Source: an uncultured Ruminococcus sp. (lineage in GTDB: Bacteria; Bacillota; Clostridia; Oscillospirales; Ruminococcaceae). From it: 64,000 nucleotides of DNA. The stretch is taken from positions 248,001 through 312,000 of the forward strand of contig NZ_CAKSNX010000002.1 in the NCBI RefSeq assembly GCF_934476685.1. Direction: 5' to 3'. The position numbers and the translations under genes were made by a program. Positions within the stretch are counted from its first letter, which is position 1; each line of letters starts with the position of its first letter. This document shows, piece after piece, positions 27,743 through 35,098 of the stretch. Under the pieces are notes generated by a model. That model ran no database searches and was not told the DNA's origin. It worked only from the letters and a program-made list of their open reading frames with translations.

Positions 27743-27790
27743 AGCCATGTTGAGTGCGTGATAATGCTTACTAAGGTACAGACCAGATAG
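27743..27790 (+). pseudogene. remnant of an rlmD-type 3' end
   Basis: Bases 27744-27776 match 27015-27047 of rlmD at 28 of 33 positions, in the same reading frame. The copy reads SHVECVIMLTKVQTR then a stop, against CHVECVVMLTKES in rlmD. Four of the five differences fall at third or degenerate positions or give conservative changes, so this was once coding. No upstream part of a methyltransferase is present. The simplest reading is a displaced original 3' end left by insertion at rlmD. Confidence 0.7.
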
Positions 27791-27868
27791 TCTAAAAATC
27801 TTGAGAATATAACCAAACTGGTATAAAATCACTTAATATGGGTGCGAAACAGAAATAAATTGTAACAT

Positions 27869-27908
27869 GGGTAAATCAAGCTTTTCACTGGCTCGATTTA
27901 CCCTATTT
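27869..27908 (+). terminator. intrinsic terminator before the bacteriocin promoter
   Basis: GGGTAAATC pairs with GATTTACCC, and an inner AGC/GCT extends the stem after a one-base bulge on each side. TATTTTG follows. It isolates the bacteriocin promoter from upstream transcription. Confidence 0.65.
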
Positions 27909-27944
27909 TGATTTAAAAAGTGCGTTTGATATAACCCAGAAAAT

Positions 27945-27977
27945 TACCGTTCACCGCCAATAACCTACCGTTCACCG
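27945..27977 (+). promoter_or_regulatory. paired direct repeats, LytTR-regulator-like binding site
   Basis: The 12-mer TACCGTTCACCG occurs at 27945-27956 and again, identically, at 27966-27977, a 21-base period equal to two helical turns. The second copy ends 8 bases before the -35 element of the bacteriocin promoter. Two 9-base direct repeats with 12-base spacing upstream of -35 is the arrangement bound by AlgR/AgrA/LytR-type (LytTR) response regulators at bacteriocin promoters. No LytTR gene is in this window. Confidence 0.6.
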
Positions 27978-27985
27978 GAAATCTA

Positions 27986-28034
27986 TTGAAAAACAAATCG
28001 ATTTATGTTATAATTTAACATGAATCGATTTGTT
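27986..28034 (+). promoter_or_regulatory. bacteriocin promoter overlapped by a 19-base inverted repeat
   Basis: TTGAAA (27986-27991) and TATAAT (28009-28014) are 17 bases apart. The spacer, -10 and start region are covered by an inverted repeat: 27992-28010 against 28016-28034, 18 of 19 pairs plus one G-T, loop of 5 bases. The repeat core is AACAAATCGATT. It could be an operator for a dimeric repressor or a cruciform. The transcript would carry a leader of about 250 bases before the gene at 28272; that leader holds no convincing gene. Confidence 0.65.
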
Positions 28035-28271
28035 ATTTTTGGAAGTAAACGATGCTTTGCTGTTTTAATTACTTTTGGTTTCTCAGATAACAATGATTTT
28101 TAACTGAAAAAATATATAAATAAAAAAACAACTTATAATTAAGAAATTAAAGGGGGTGGTAAATTTGCTTTTGCATAGATAGTGCCGTTACTCAGAATAT
28201 ATGGGCATGGTGCTAATTAATAATGTGATCTAAGAACAATTAAATGACAAACAAAATGGAGGTTTTAAATT

Positions 28272-28646
28272 ATGTCTATTAAAAAGAGAATAGCAGCTAT
28301 AGGTGCTGCTGCAGTTATGGTGATGTCTATGTCAGCTATAGGAGCAAGTGCTTCCTATGCAAAAAGCTATACTTTATATAATGTGGATCGTTATGGCAAA
28401 TGTGATGGTAAAAAAAATATTACAAGTGCAACATTAGGTGGAAAGATTGGTGAATTGCACTGGTATTGGACCGGAAGTAAAGGTTATTCTAAGTGTACAT
28501 CAGATGGATATAAACATTTTGCGGTAGTAAAAGGAAAGTCCGTTTCAACGTCTGATGATGTTGGAGCGACTAAGACGGCAACAACTGACAAAGTTAAACC
28601 TAAAAGTGATAAATCAATTTATTTTGGCGGTACAGTATTGACCTAA
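28272..28646 (+). CDS. secreted peptide, lactococcin 972-like bacteriocin precursor
   Basis: A 124-residue precursor. The signal peptide (MSIKKRIAAIGAAAVMVMS... ending ASA near residue 27) is classical Sec type. The mature part of about 97 residues has LHWYWTGSKGYSKC, YKHFAVVKGKSVST and a Lys/Thr-rich stretch before SIYFGG, which resembles the lactococcin 972 family pattern of Trp/Gly, Tyr-x-His and Lys-rich segments. It has two Cys (in GKCDG and SKCTS). GGAGG precedes the ATG. The decisive support is context: a DUF1430-type membrane protein and an ABC ATPase follow, the standard lactococcin 972 gene set. The sequence match alone is moderate. Confidence 0.6.
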   Translation: MSIKKRIAAIGAAAVMVMSMSAIGASASYAKSYTLYNVDRYGKCDGKKNITSATLGGKIGELHWYWTGSKGYSKCTSDGYKHFAVVKGKSVSTSDDVGATKTATTDKVKPKSDKSIYFGGTVLT

Positions 28647-28682
28647 TTATTCAAAGTAACTTTTTTATTAGTTGAATAGTTA

Positions 28683-28789
28683 CAATTTTAATTTGACAAT
28701 AACTGAATTAAAATTGCATTGACTTCAATTGTTTGACTATATGACAGTTAATTTCTGTATGTTTCGCACGGTAAACATACAGAAATTAA
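28683..28789 (+). terminator. two hairpins after the bacteriocin gene (attenuator region)
   Basis: CAATTTTAATT (28683-28693) pairs with AATTAAAATTG (28706-28716). A second hairpin has a perfect 17-base stem, 28748-28764 against 28773-28789, with an 8-base loop. Neither has a strong T run. Placed between the peptide gene and the membrane genes, they probably reduce downstream transcription or protect the peptide mRNA, giving more precursor than transporter. Confidence 0.6.
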
Positions 28790-28837
28790 TGCTTTATAAA
28801 AAGTAAAAACATATTATGTTTTTTATGGGGTGAAAAT

Positions 28838-29398
28838 ATGAAAAGAAAAAATCTTAATAAGGTACTAATTGTTATTTCGGCTATTCTTTTAGTTTTTGCT
28901 GTTATTTCTTTGATATGGTACATAAGATATGCAATACTATTCAAACCATTGCTCAACAATACTAAACTTGAACAAGATAAAGATGATCATAATTCTTATT
29001 CATTGCACTTCACGGGTGAAAGCTTTAGTAATTGGGCGACGCTTACTCTTAGTGTACCTTCATTTTTATCTTTTTCAGGAAATATCTGTATTTCTCAAGA
29101 CTTGATGGTTGATTGTGATGATCAATTGGACGATATTAAATATGATATTCTAATGTTATATTGGCCGAAAATTAAAGATGATAATAATGAAATAATATGG
29201 CAAGTGATGGAGTATGATAGCGATGGAGAATTAAGTGATAAAGGTTGTACGATCATAACAGATGATCGTCTGAATCTGATCGAGGAAACTCCAATATTAA
29301 ATTCATACCTAAATTACGAGGAATGTAAAGACAGAATGCAATTCTACTATGATAATTACCTTATAGGCACATTTGGCGAAGATTATTTTAATAAGTAA
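28838..29398 (+). CDS. single-pass membrane protein in the bacteriocin locus (possible immunity protein)
   Basis: A 186-residue protein with one membrane segment near the N-terminus (about 8-33, VLIVISAILLVFAVISLIWY) and an extracytoplasmic acidic domain rich in Asp, Tyr and Asn. No family was recognised. GGGGTGA precedes the ATG. It sits between the bacteriocin precursor and the DUF1430-type protein; lactococcin 972 operons usually go directly from precursor to membrane protein, so this is an extra gene. A role in immunity or processing is inferred from position only. Confidence 0.6.
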   Translation: MKRKNLNKVLIVISAILLVFAVISLIWYIRYAILFKPLLNNTKLEQDKDDHNSYSLHFTGESFSNWATLTLSVPSFLSFSGNICISQDLMVDCDDQLDDIKYDILMLYWPKIKDDNNEIIWQVMEYDSDGELSDKGCTIITDDRLNLIEETPILNSYLNYEECKDRMQFYYDNYLIGTFGEDYFNK

Positions 29399-29438
29399 TT
29401 AGCATATAACACTTCCGACAAAAGGAGTTAACAGTTAA

Positions 29439-31418
29439 ATGAAAATAAAACATTTTCTTTCATTTGTATTGGTGTTCTTTGGAATACTGCTAGTGGGGGA
29501 ATTTTACATAAAGGATCAAACGGAAAGACTTTACCATTCCGGCTCACTTTTGGTCATAGATACACCAAAAGTAGTAGACGGTGACAGCATAAAAGAAATT
29601 ACTGATGAGATGTATGATATCTGCAAAAGGAATGATGTTAAACTGTATATCGTCAATGAAAGCAATCCCAGTCTGATAACTACCGATATTTCAGTCTATT
29701 GCTTTGACAACTCAGAACAGTTCTTTGCAGATACAACAGGTGTCGCTCCTAAAAGTATTAAGAGCGTCATATCGGGAAAACTTAATATATCATACAAAGA
29801 TGTGGAGGACATAGACTATATTGATATAAGCACAAGTTTTCTTCTTCTTGGTGACGATATATCAGTCGATAAAGCATATAACGAAATAGGCGACTCATAC
29901 GATATCATCAATCAGATGCTTCACGAATATAATGATTATCTCATAAAAAGAATAGTTTTCCTAGCAATATTCTCCGGAGTAATAGTGTTGATACTTGGAG
30001 CTTTTCAATCTGTAAACAGCAAAAGGACAGCTGCAATAAAAGAAATAATGGGATATTCTTCAGCTGAATTTATACTGAAAAAGTTTCTGACAGACTTTTT
30101 GTTATTTGCAGTATACTTTGTTGTTTCAATTATTGTTTTGAGAAGAGTATCTTCCATTGGTGAATGCTATAAGGAGATAAGTATACTTTTTATTTCCATA
30201 GTATTAGCCGACCTGATACCTTATTTTATGCTTTTGCATCTTGATATAAACTCTACTATCAAAGGCAAAAACAACCGAGCAAAGATATTGTTGTTTGGAT
30301 ATATCATAAATATCCCTATCGTACTTGTATGCATTGTTTCAGTTTCAGCTTTTTTCAATTCGCTGAACAATAGTATGACTTTTTTGAAAGCTGAAAAGTT
30401 TTATTCGGACAGCAATGCTGTACTGGCTAACTTAGATGTTGATTTCTTTGGTGATGATCCGATAGAAGCACATGATAAATACAGACAATATAATGAAGAA
30501 ATATATAGAAAATATTATGACAAAGCAGTTATGATTTCCAACATTGATTTTGATAATGATTTCGTTTCAGATATTATTTATGTCAATTCAAACGGAAAGC
30601 AAATGATATTTGATATGCTGCCAAAAATAAAGGAGTACAGCTGTAACAGTGATTACACCATTTTCCGCAGTCAGAATTCTTCCTGTACAATAGACGATGT
30701 TCTTGGAGTTATATCTACAGCGGACTTTGACAGTGACTATGACCCTAGTGCTGCTCTGTTCTCTTATGATGAATATGAACTGCCGTTTAAATACAGCATA
30801 GTAGGTATCAATCAAAGCGTTGATTCAAGTTTTGAAAAAGTAAACGATCCTGTACTGATAATTAATAACACACGCCCCGCATTATCCGAAGGGGAGTATG
30901 TTGTTAATAAAGGCGATATATATAATACTATTATGTATGAGTTCACAGATGACGATATAGAAGCTATCAGCAGGGATTATGATTTCAACAGTGTGATGAT
31001 AACAAAAGTCAGTGAGCAGTTCAATTACAGCTGGCATTACAATAAAACGGAACTTTTATTATTTGCGATGTTCTCCTGCGGAATAATATTCTTTGAGATC
31101 AGCATACTGATATTCATAATCAGGAATGATTTTATTATAAACGGAGTTGAGCTGTGTCTATATAAACTGCATGGATATTCAATGATCGAAAGGTTCTCCA
31201 TTGAATGGGTCGCATCGTTGAGTACGATAGTGATTGAAACGATCATACTGGCTGTTCTCTCCTGCAAATATGAGTTTATCAGCAATTATTTATCGTGCAG
31301 ATATATAATTATAGTGGGTTCAGCATTATTGCTGTTTGAAACTGTATTCATTTTTTACAGATCTATCAAATTTGAAAAAGATAATATATGTAGAATACTG
31401 AAGGGTGGTGCTATTTAA
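29439..31418 (+). CDS. bacteriocin-associated integral membrane protein (DUF1430-like)
   Basis: A 659-residue membrane protein with an N-terminal membrane segment (about 5-22), a long extracytoplasmic region to about 170, three or four membrane segments around 173-310, a second extracytoplasmic domain (about 315-525) and three or four further segments at the C-terminus. FQSVNSKRTAAIKEIMGYSS and LYKLHGYSMIERF resemble the permease signature regions of MacB/FtsX-type exporters and DUF1430 proteins. AAAGGAG precedes the ATG. The next gene, an ABC ATPase, starts within the stop (TAATG), so the two are coupled and probably form the exporter or self-immunity pump. Confidence 0.75.
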   Translation: MKIKHFLSFVLVFFGILLVGEFYIKDQTERLYHSGSLLVIDTPKVVDGDSIKEITDEMYDICKRNDVKLYIVNESNPSLITTDISVYCFDNSEQFFADTTGVAPKSIKSVISGKLNISYKDVEDIDYIDISTSFLLLGDDISVDKAYNEIGDSYDIINQMLHEYNDYLIKRIVFLAIFSGVIVLILGAFQSVNSKRTAAIKEIMGYSSAEFILKKFLTDFLLFAVYFVVSIIVLRRVSSIGECYKEISILFISIVLADLIPYFMLLHLDINSTIKGKNNRAKILLFGYIINIPIVLVCIVSVSAFFNSLNNSMTFLKAEKFYSDSNAVLANLDVDFFGDDPIEAHDKYRQYNEEIYRKYYDKAVMISNIDFDNDFVSDIIYVNSNGKQMIFDMLPKIKEYSCNSDYTIFRSQNSSCTIDDVLGVISTADFDSDYDPSAALFSYDEYELPFKYSIVGINQSVDSSFEKVNDPVLIINNTRPALSEGEYVVNKGDIYNTIMYEFTDDDIEAISRDYDFNSVMITKVSEQFNYSWHYNKTELLLFAMFSCGIIFFEISILIFIIRNDFIINGVELCLYKLHGYSMIERFSIEWVASLSTIVIETIILAVLSCKYEFISNYLSCRYIIIVGSALLLFETVFIFYRSIKFEKDNICRILKGGAI

Positions 31419-32047
31419 TGATAAAAGTCAGCAAGCTGTATAAGTCCTTTAATGATAAACCATTATTTGAGGATATATCCTTTGAGATACCTGACAATTC
31501 AATGGTGGCTATAACGGGTAAAAGCGGTTCTGGAAAAACGACCTTACTTAACATAATTGGAGCGATCGAGCCATATGATTCCGGCGATGTAGTGATCGAC
31601 GATATTGATCTTTCAAGAAAATATAATAAGCTGGAGCTGTTCAGAAAAAAGATAGGCTTTTTGTTCCAGAATTTCGCTCTGATCGAAAATTTGACTGTAT
31701 ATGATAATCTGGATATAGTAAAAAAGAAATATCGGAATGATATCTCTTTGGACGAATGTCTGGAACGTGTGGGATTGGAAGATAAAAAGGACAGTAAAAT
31801 ATATACCTTATCGGGCGGTCAGCAGCAGAGAGTTGCATTGGCTCGGCTTATGCTGAAAAAATGTGATATAGTATTGGCAGATGAGCCTACCGGTTCGCTG
31901 GATCCGATAAACAGGGATATTATAATGAATATCCTTACCTCAATACATAAACAAGGCAAAACAGTAATAATCGTTACTCACGATCAAAATGTGGCACAGC
32001 AGTGCGAGAGCGTTATAGAAATATGCGATGGAGGAATAATTGCATAA
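31418..32047 (+). CDS. ABC transporter ATP-binding protein of the bacteriocin locus
   Basis: A 209-residue ATPase of the LolD/MacB class. Walker A is TGKSGSGKTTLLN, the Q-loop is FLFQNFAL, the signature is LSGGQQQR, Walker B is VLADEPTGSLD and the switch His is in VTHD. It overlaps the membrane protein stop by one base and has AAGGGTGGTG as ribosome-binding site. It supplies energy for the DUF1430-like membrane protein. A terminator-like hairpin follows, closing a four-gene operon from 28272. Confidence 0.88.
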   Translation: MIKVSKLYKSFNDKPLFEDISFEIPDNSMVAITGKSGSGKTTLLNIIGAIEPYDSGDVVIDDIDLSRKYNKLELFRKKIGFLFQNFALIENLTVYDNLDIVKKKYRNDISLDECLERVGLEDKKDSKIYTLSGGQQQRVALARLMLKKCDIVLADEPTGSLDPINRDIIMNILTSIHKQGKTVIIVTHDQNVAQQCESVIEICDGGIIA

Positions 32048-32091
32048 GGTGCGGCTGTGTCAACATATGATATTTTTGCTGCAAAAAAATA

Positions 32092-32128
32092 ATCCCCACC
32101 ATTGGAGATATTCCAATAGTGGGGATTT
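32092..32128 (+). terminator. hairpin at the end of the bacteriocin operon
   Basis: ATCCCCAC and ATTGGA pair with TCCAAT and GTGGGGAT around a short loop, with one unpaired base on each side. The tail TTTAATTA is weak and a seven-A run lies upstream, so it may work in both directions. Confidence 0.75.
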
Positions 32129-32144
32129 AATTATAGTTAGTTAT

Positions 32145-32620
32145 TCAATATTCACTCTTTATTTCAAACATTCCGAATCCTTGTGAGTTGCGTGAACCTA
32201 GTCCAAGCGGCTTTCCATGACCCATTTTATAAAGCCGTTCGCTTTCTTAGGTACACTTGTTTTCGATGTCTTCGATATCCTTGTTGTATTTTTATTTTTA
32301 CAGACAAGAATACATGGGAGTTTTGGAGCAGAACTGCGAGCTGACAGAATATTGTTGAAGTATCTTTTGCTCCGCTGATAATATATCCAAATATTTTTTT
32401 TACAGCCTCACCGCTGTTTTATTTTCACCAATAAGCTGTGCTGTTCTTTCTCTGAATGCACCTGCCTAAGTAGTTCCCGGGATAACAGTGGTGTTGTACA
32501 AAGTGAAAGATATTTGTAATCAGGCGCAGAAGTTTTATTTCCGTACTGAAGTTCCGTAGCATAGCTTCTGATCGAAAGCGTACTTTTCAGCGTGAGTGAT
32601 ATGCTGATAATTGTAAGCAA
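32145..32620 (-). pseudogene. decayed CRISPR RAMP (Cas6- or Csm/Cmr-like) gene
   Basis: The minus strand carries pieces of one broken gene. The N-terminal piece starts at 32620 (MLTIISISLTLKSTLSIRSY), resembling the first strand of RAMP proteins, and stops at 32408 after 70 codons. After a frame change, SGEAVKKIFGYIISGAKDTS continues. The last piece, 32145-32246, reads KMGHGKPLGLGSRNSQGFGM then FEIKSEY and a stop; this is the glycine-rich loop that defines RAMP C-termini. At least two frame disruptions are needed to join them. Which RAMP subfamily it was is unclear. Confidence 0.55.
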
Positions 32621-33330
32621 AATGCCGATAAAATCTCTCCAGTACGTTTCCCATACATTTTGTCGGCCTTTTCGATGCAGTCAGATTCAGCATTGTTTAT
32701 AAACCCTATGGCAGTCGTACGCTTTTTTTCAGTTTTTATTGAATTTACACGCTTAATAAGATAATCAAAATTCTTTGCCTGAGAGTTCATCATTGATAAT
32801 CTGCCGACAAATGCAGGGTTAAATATCCACTTGACATCATTAAATTTTTTATCAGCATAATCAAGCGCTGTTATACGCATTTTTTCAATGGTATCGTTTG
32901 TATTTATAAGTTCGCTTAATGCACTGACAGCAGAAGTGTCAGACAAGTCCGAAAGTTTAGGCACAGCTGTACCAAGCTTTAAAAGCTCTTCTTTTGTGCA
33001 GAATTTTATTACGCCAAATCCTTCATTATGCCTTTCACCTATGGTGATATATTTAGTGGTTTGCTGTTTTAATGTACCGCATATTACGCTGCCTTTTTTG
33101 AACCCTCTTATGTGCGAACGTTTATATCTGCCAGCTGAAACATATCCCATAACAGTTGTGTAACCGAGCGATGAATGGGTCATATCAGCATCAAGACCGA
33201 GTGCGCTTGCAAGAACATTTGCGTCCGTAGAAAATGCAGCATTATCTTCACGGAAAATATATCTGATCTCCTTGCTGCCCTTTGCTTTTCCGAGAACTGT
33301 CGGCGCAGGCTGTAAAAAAAATAGCGGCAT
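32587..33330 (-). pseudogene. N-terminally truncated CRISPR RAMP protein (Csx10/type III-like)
   Basis: An open frame of 247 codons on the minus strand without a ribosome-binding site at its first ATG. Internal landmarks are GRYKRSHIRGFKKGSVICGT, TIGERHNEGFGVIKF and VGRLSMMNSQAKNFDYLIKR followed by VNSIKTEKK. These resemble the C-terminal half of type III-D Csx10-like RAMPs, in which a GeR-x-x-x-GFG loop is followed by a helical tail. The N-terminal half is missing: a stop lies 10 codons upstream and the sequence there belongs to a plus-strand gene fragment. It overlaps the next RAMP remnant by 34 bases. No cas10, cas7, cas1 or array is nearby. Family assignment is by eye. Confidence 0.5.
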
Positions 33331-33461
33331 TTGCAGATACTGTTGAAACCAATCATATCAACATTTTGTTAGTAGACTCGACAGCAACTTATGGCGAGGC
33401 TGATTCGGCCGTTACACTCTCGGAACAGATTAATAATAAAATTTACATATTATTATCATAA
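33303..33461 (+). pseudogene. 3' fragment of an unidentified plus-strand gene
   Basis: A plus-strand frame reads AQAVKKIAAFADTVETNHIN, then ILLVDSTATYGEADSAVTLS, then EQINNKIYILLS and a stop at 33459-33461. Its composition looks like real protein (alternating hydrophobic strand, then helix), but there is no start or 5' part. It meets the truncated RAMP frame head-on at about 33300-33330, which marks a deletion or recombination joint. I do not recognise the family. Confidence 0.35.
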
Positions 33462-33543
33462 AATCCAATAATTTATTAAATGTTTCATATATCATTAATA
33501 TAATAGTATGCAAAATGTGAGATTGTTTACATTTAGAAGGAAT

Positions 33544-33582
33544 TATAGTCAAATGGAAATTTAGATAAAATTTTTGACTATA
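33544..33582 (+). promoter_or_regulatory. inverted repeat in the leader of the zinc-ribbon operon
   Basis: TATAGTCAAA (33544-33553) pairs perfectly with TTTGACTATA (33573-33582), loop of 19 bases, ending about 9 bases before the ribosome-binding site GGGGAG. It can form a 5' hairpin near the start of the mRNA. A possible -10 element TATAAT lies at 33499-33504 without a convincing -35. Confidence 0.5.
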
Positions 33583-33605
33583 GAATATAAGGGGAGATCA
33601 TATAT

Positions 33606-35081
33606 ATGAAATGTTCAAAATGTGCTCGTACGATCCCGAATGACAGTTTGTTTTGTGAATTCTGCGGAAATCGCATTAATGAGCTTGATAGTACTGATCA
33701 TTCAGAAAAAACTAAATATAATGATACATATAGTGGAGAAACGACAGACGATAAAACAGTTCCGGATAATACAAAAGTGTGTGCCACACTTTCAAAACCA
33801 AAACACGTTTCAAAATATAAGACTGCTGCAGTGGTATCATCTGTAATATGTGCTGCAACACTTGTCACCTGCGCTGTTGTATTGATCTCTAATATGCAAA
33901 AAAACAAAGAGGTACACACTAATTCAGATGTCAGTACATCGGTATCTTCGCATATAGAAACCATATCGGCTGTGTCTGACGAAACTTCTTCGGAAATTAC
34001 TGTTTCTGAAACATCGTCAGACAGTCTCTCTGTTGACAGTGGAACTGACTCAAATTTACGATCCTCATTTGAAACATCTGATGATGGTTGGAAACAGGCA
34101 TATATGGATAAGGCGTGGGAGATTGCTCCGGAGCAGCTTGAGGGTTATCCGTATTTTTGCAAGTATGTGCTGTTTGATATAGACCAAAATGGTATTCCGG
34201 AAATGTACATCGAAGGATCAGGCGGCGGTGGAATAGCTGCGAGAGGTTTGTATACATACAGCAATGGTGAGATCATTACGATCTATGATAAAAATGACAC
34301 CGATGATTCTATTTTTCTCTTACAGCTGGGATATTCTCTGAATGGGGACAAGGGAATTTATGTTGCTAATGCCAATGATCCCGAATTTTCCCAAAAGTAT
34401 TATCTTATAGATAATAAACTTGTTCAGCAGAATGATAAGATCAATTCAGATGATATTGCCGCATTAACTTCAAACGATAAAATTACCGCATCGGATATAG
34501 GTCAATTAGCAGAAATGCTTTCTATTGCACCTCCAAAGGGATATGAATGGAAAAAAGCTTATGTTCAAAAAATAAAAAATGATTATCCTTACTGCAAGAG
34601 TTTTGACTCAGTCAATGCTCCATATGAACTTATTTATATAAATGATGATGATATACCTGAATTGCTGATATATGACTTCAAAGATGATATGGACTATGAA
34701 AATAACATACACCTTTTTACTTATGCAGACGGAGAAGTAAAAGTCATATCAGAAGGATTCAGCAACGGAGTAAACGGTGAAAATGCTTTTTACGGATATG
34801 TTGAACGGAAGAACATATTTATGACCTCAGATTTTAGTGCAGGACATAACCGAGATATAAATATTGTAAAGACAGATGATAACTGGATAAGTAATTCGTT
34901 GTATAAATTGCAAAGCCAATTTTATATCCAAGCAGACGGATATAAAACAGACTACTATATTGACAGCAGCAAAGTTTCAGAGAATGAGTATAATGCACTG
35001 TTGGATGAATATCCGCTTTCGGGACCTGCCTATGGATTTGATAATGTAATAGATATTTGTAAAAAAATATATGAGCTTTAA
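33606..35081 (+). CDS. zinc-ribbon membrane protein with Asp-rich calcium-loop-like repeats
   Basis: A 491-residue protein. A cytoplasmic zinc ribbon (residues 1-25, MKCSKCARTIPNDSLFCEFC, two CxxC pairs) is followed by a linker, a membrane segment at about 73-97 and a Ser/Thr-rich extracytoplasmic spacer to about 155. The rest is an extracytoplasmic domain with two related halves, each with an Asp-loop before a strand: LFDIDQNGIPEMYIE and YINDDDIPELLIYDF. Such loops often bind calcium. GGGGAG lies before the ATG. It is the first of three adjacent genes sharing zinc ribbon - membrane - outer domain architecture. The function is unknown. Confidence 0.75.
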   Translation: MKCSKCARTIPNDSLFCEFCGNRINELDSTDHSEKTKYNDTYSGETTDDKTVPDNTKVCATLSKPKHVSKYKTAAVVSSVICAATLVTCAVVLISNMQKNKEVHTNSDVSTSVSSHIETISAVSDETSSEITVSETSSDSLSVDSGTDSNLRSSFETSDDGWKQAYMDKAWEIAPEQLEGYPYFCKYVLFDIDQNGIPEMYIEGSGGGGIAARGLYTYSNGEIITIYDKNDTDDSIFLLQLGYSLNGDKGIYVANANDPEFSQKYYLIDNKLVQQNDKINSDDIAALTSNDKITASDIGQLAEMLSIAPPKGYEWKKAYVQKIKNDYPYCKSFDSVNAPYELIYINDDDIPELLIYDFKDDMDYENNIHLFTYADGEVKVISEGFSNGVNGENAFYGYVERKNIFMTSDFSAGHNRDINIVKTDDNWISNSLYKLQSQFYIQADGYKTDYYIDSSKVSENEYNALLDEYPLSGPAYGFDNVIDICKKIYEL

Positions 35082-35098
35082 GATCGGAGAAAGAAAAT

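Noticed and set aside
27945..27977. The repeated TACCGTTCACCG as the start of a CRISPR array
   Set aside because: Only two copies, 9 bases apart, no further units and no 30-base spacers. The position relative to -35 fits a regulator site better.
28052..28090. Twelve-codon frame (MLCCFNYFWFLR) in the leader of the bacteriocin gene, with GGAAG upstream
   Set aside because: Too short to separate from chance. No arrangement of hairpins around it that would suggest a leader peptide, and a second tiny frame (TTG after AGGGGGTGG near 28163) is equally plausible.
33499..33504. TATAAT as a firm promoter for the zinc-ribbon operon
   Set aside because: No acceptable -35 hexamer at 16-18 bases upstream; recorded only as a possible -10.
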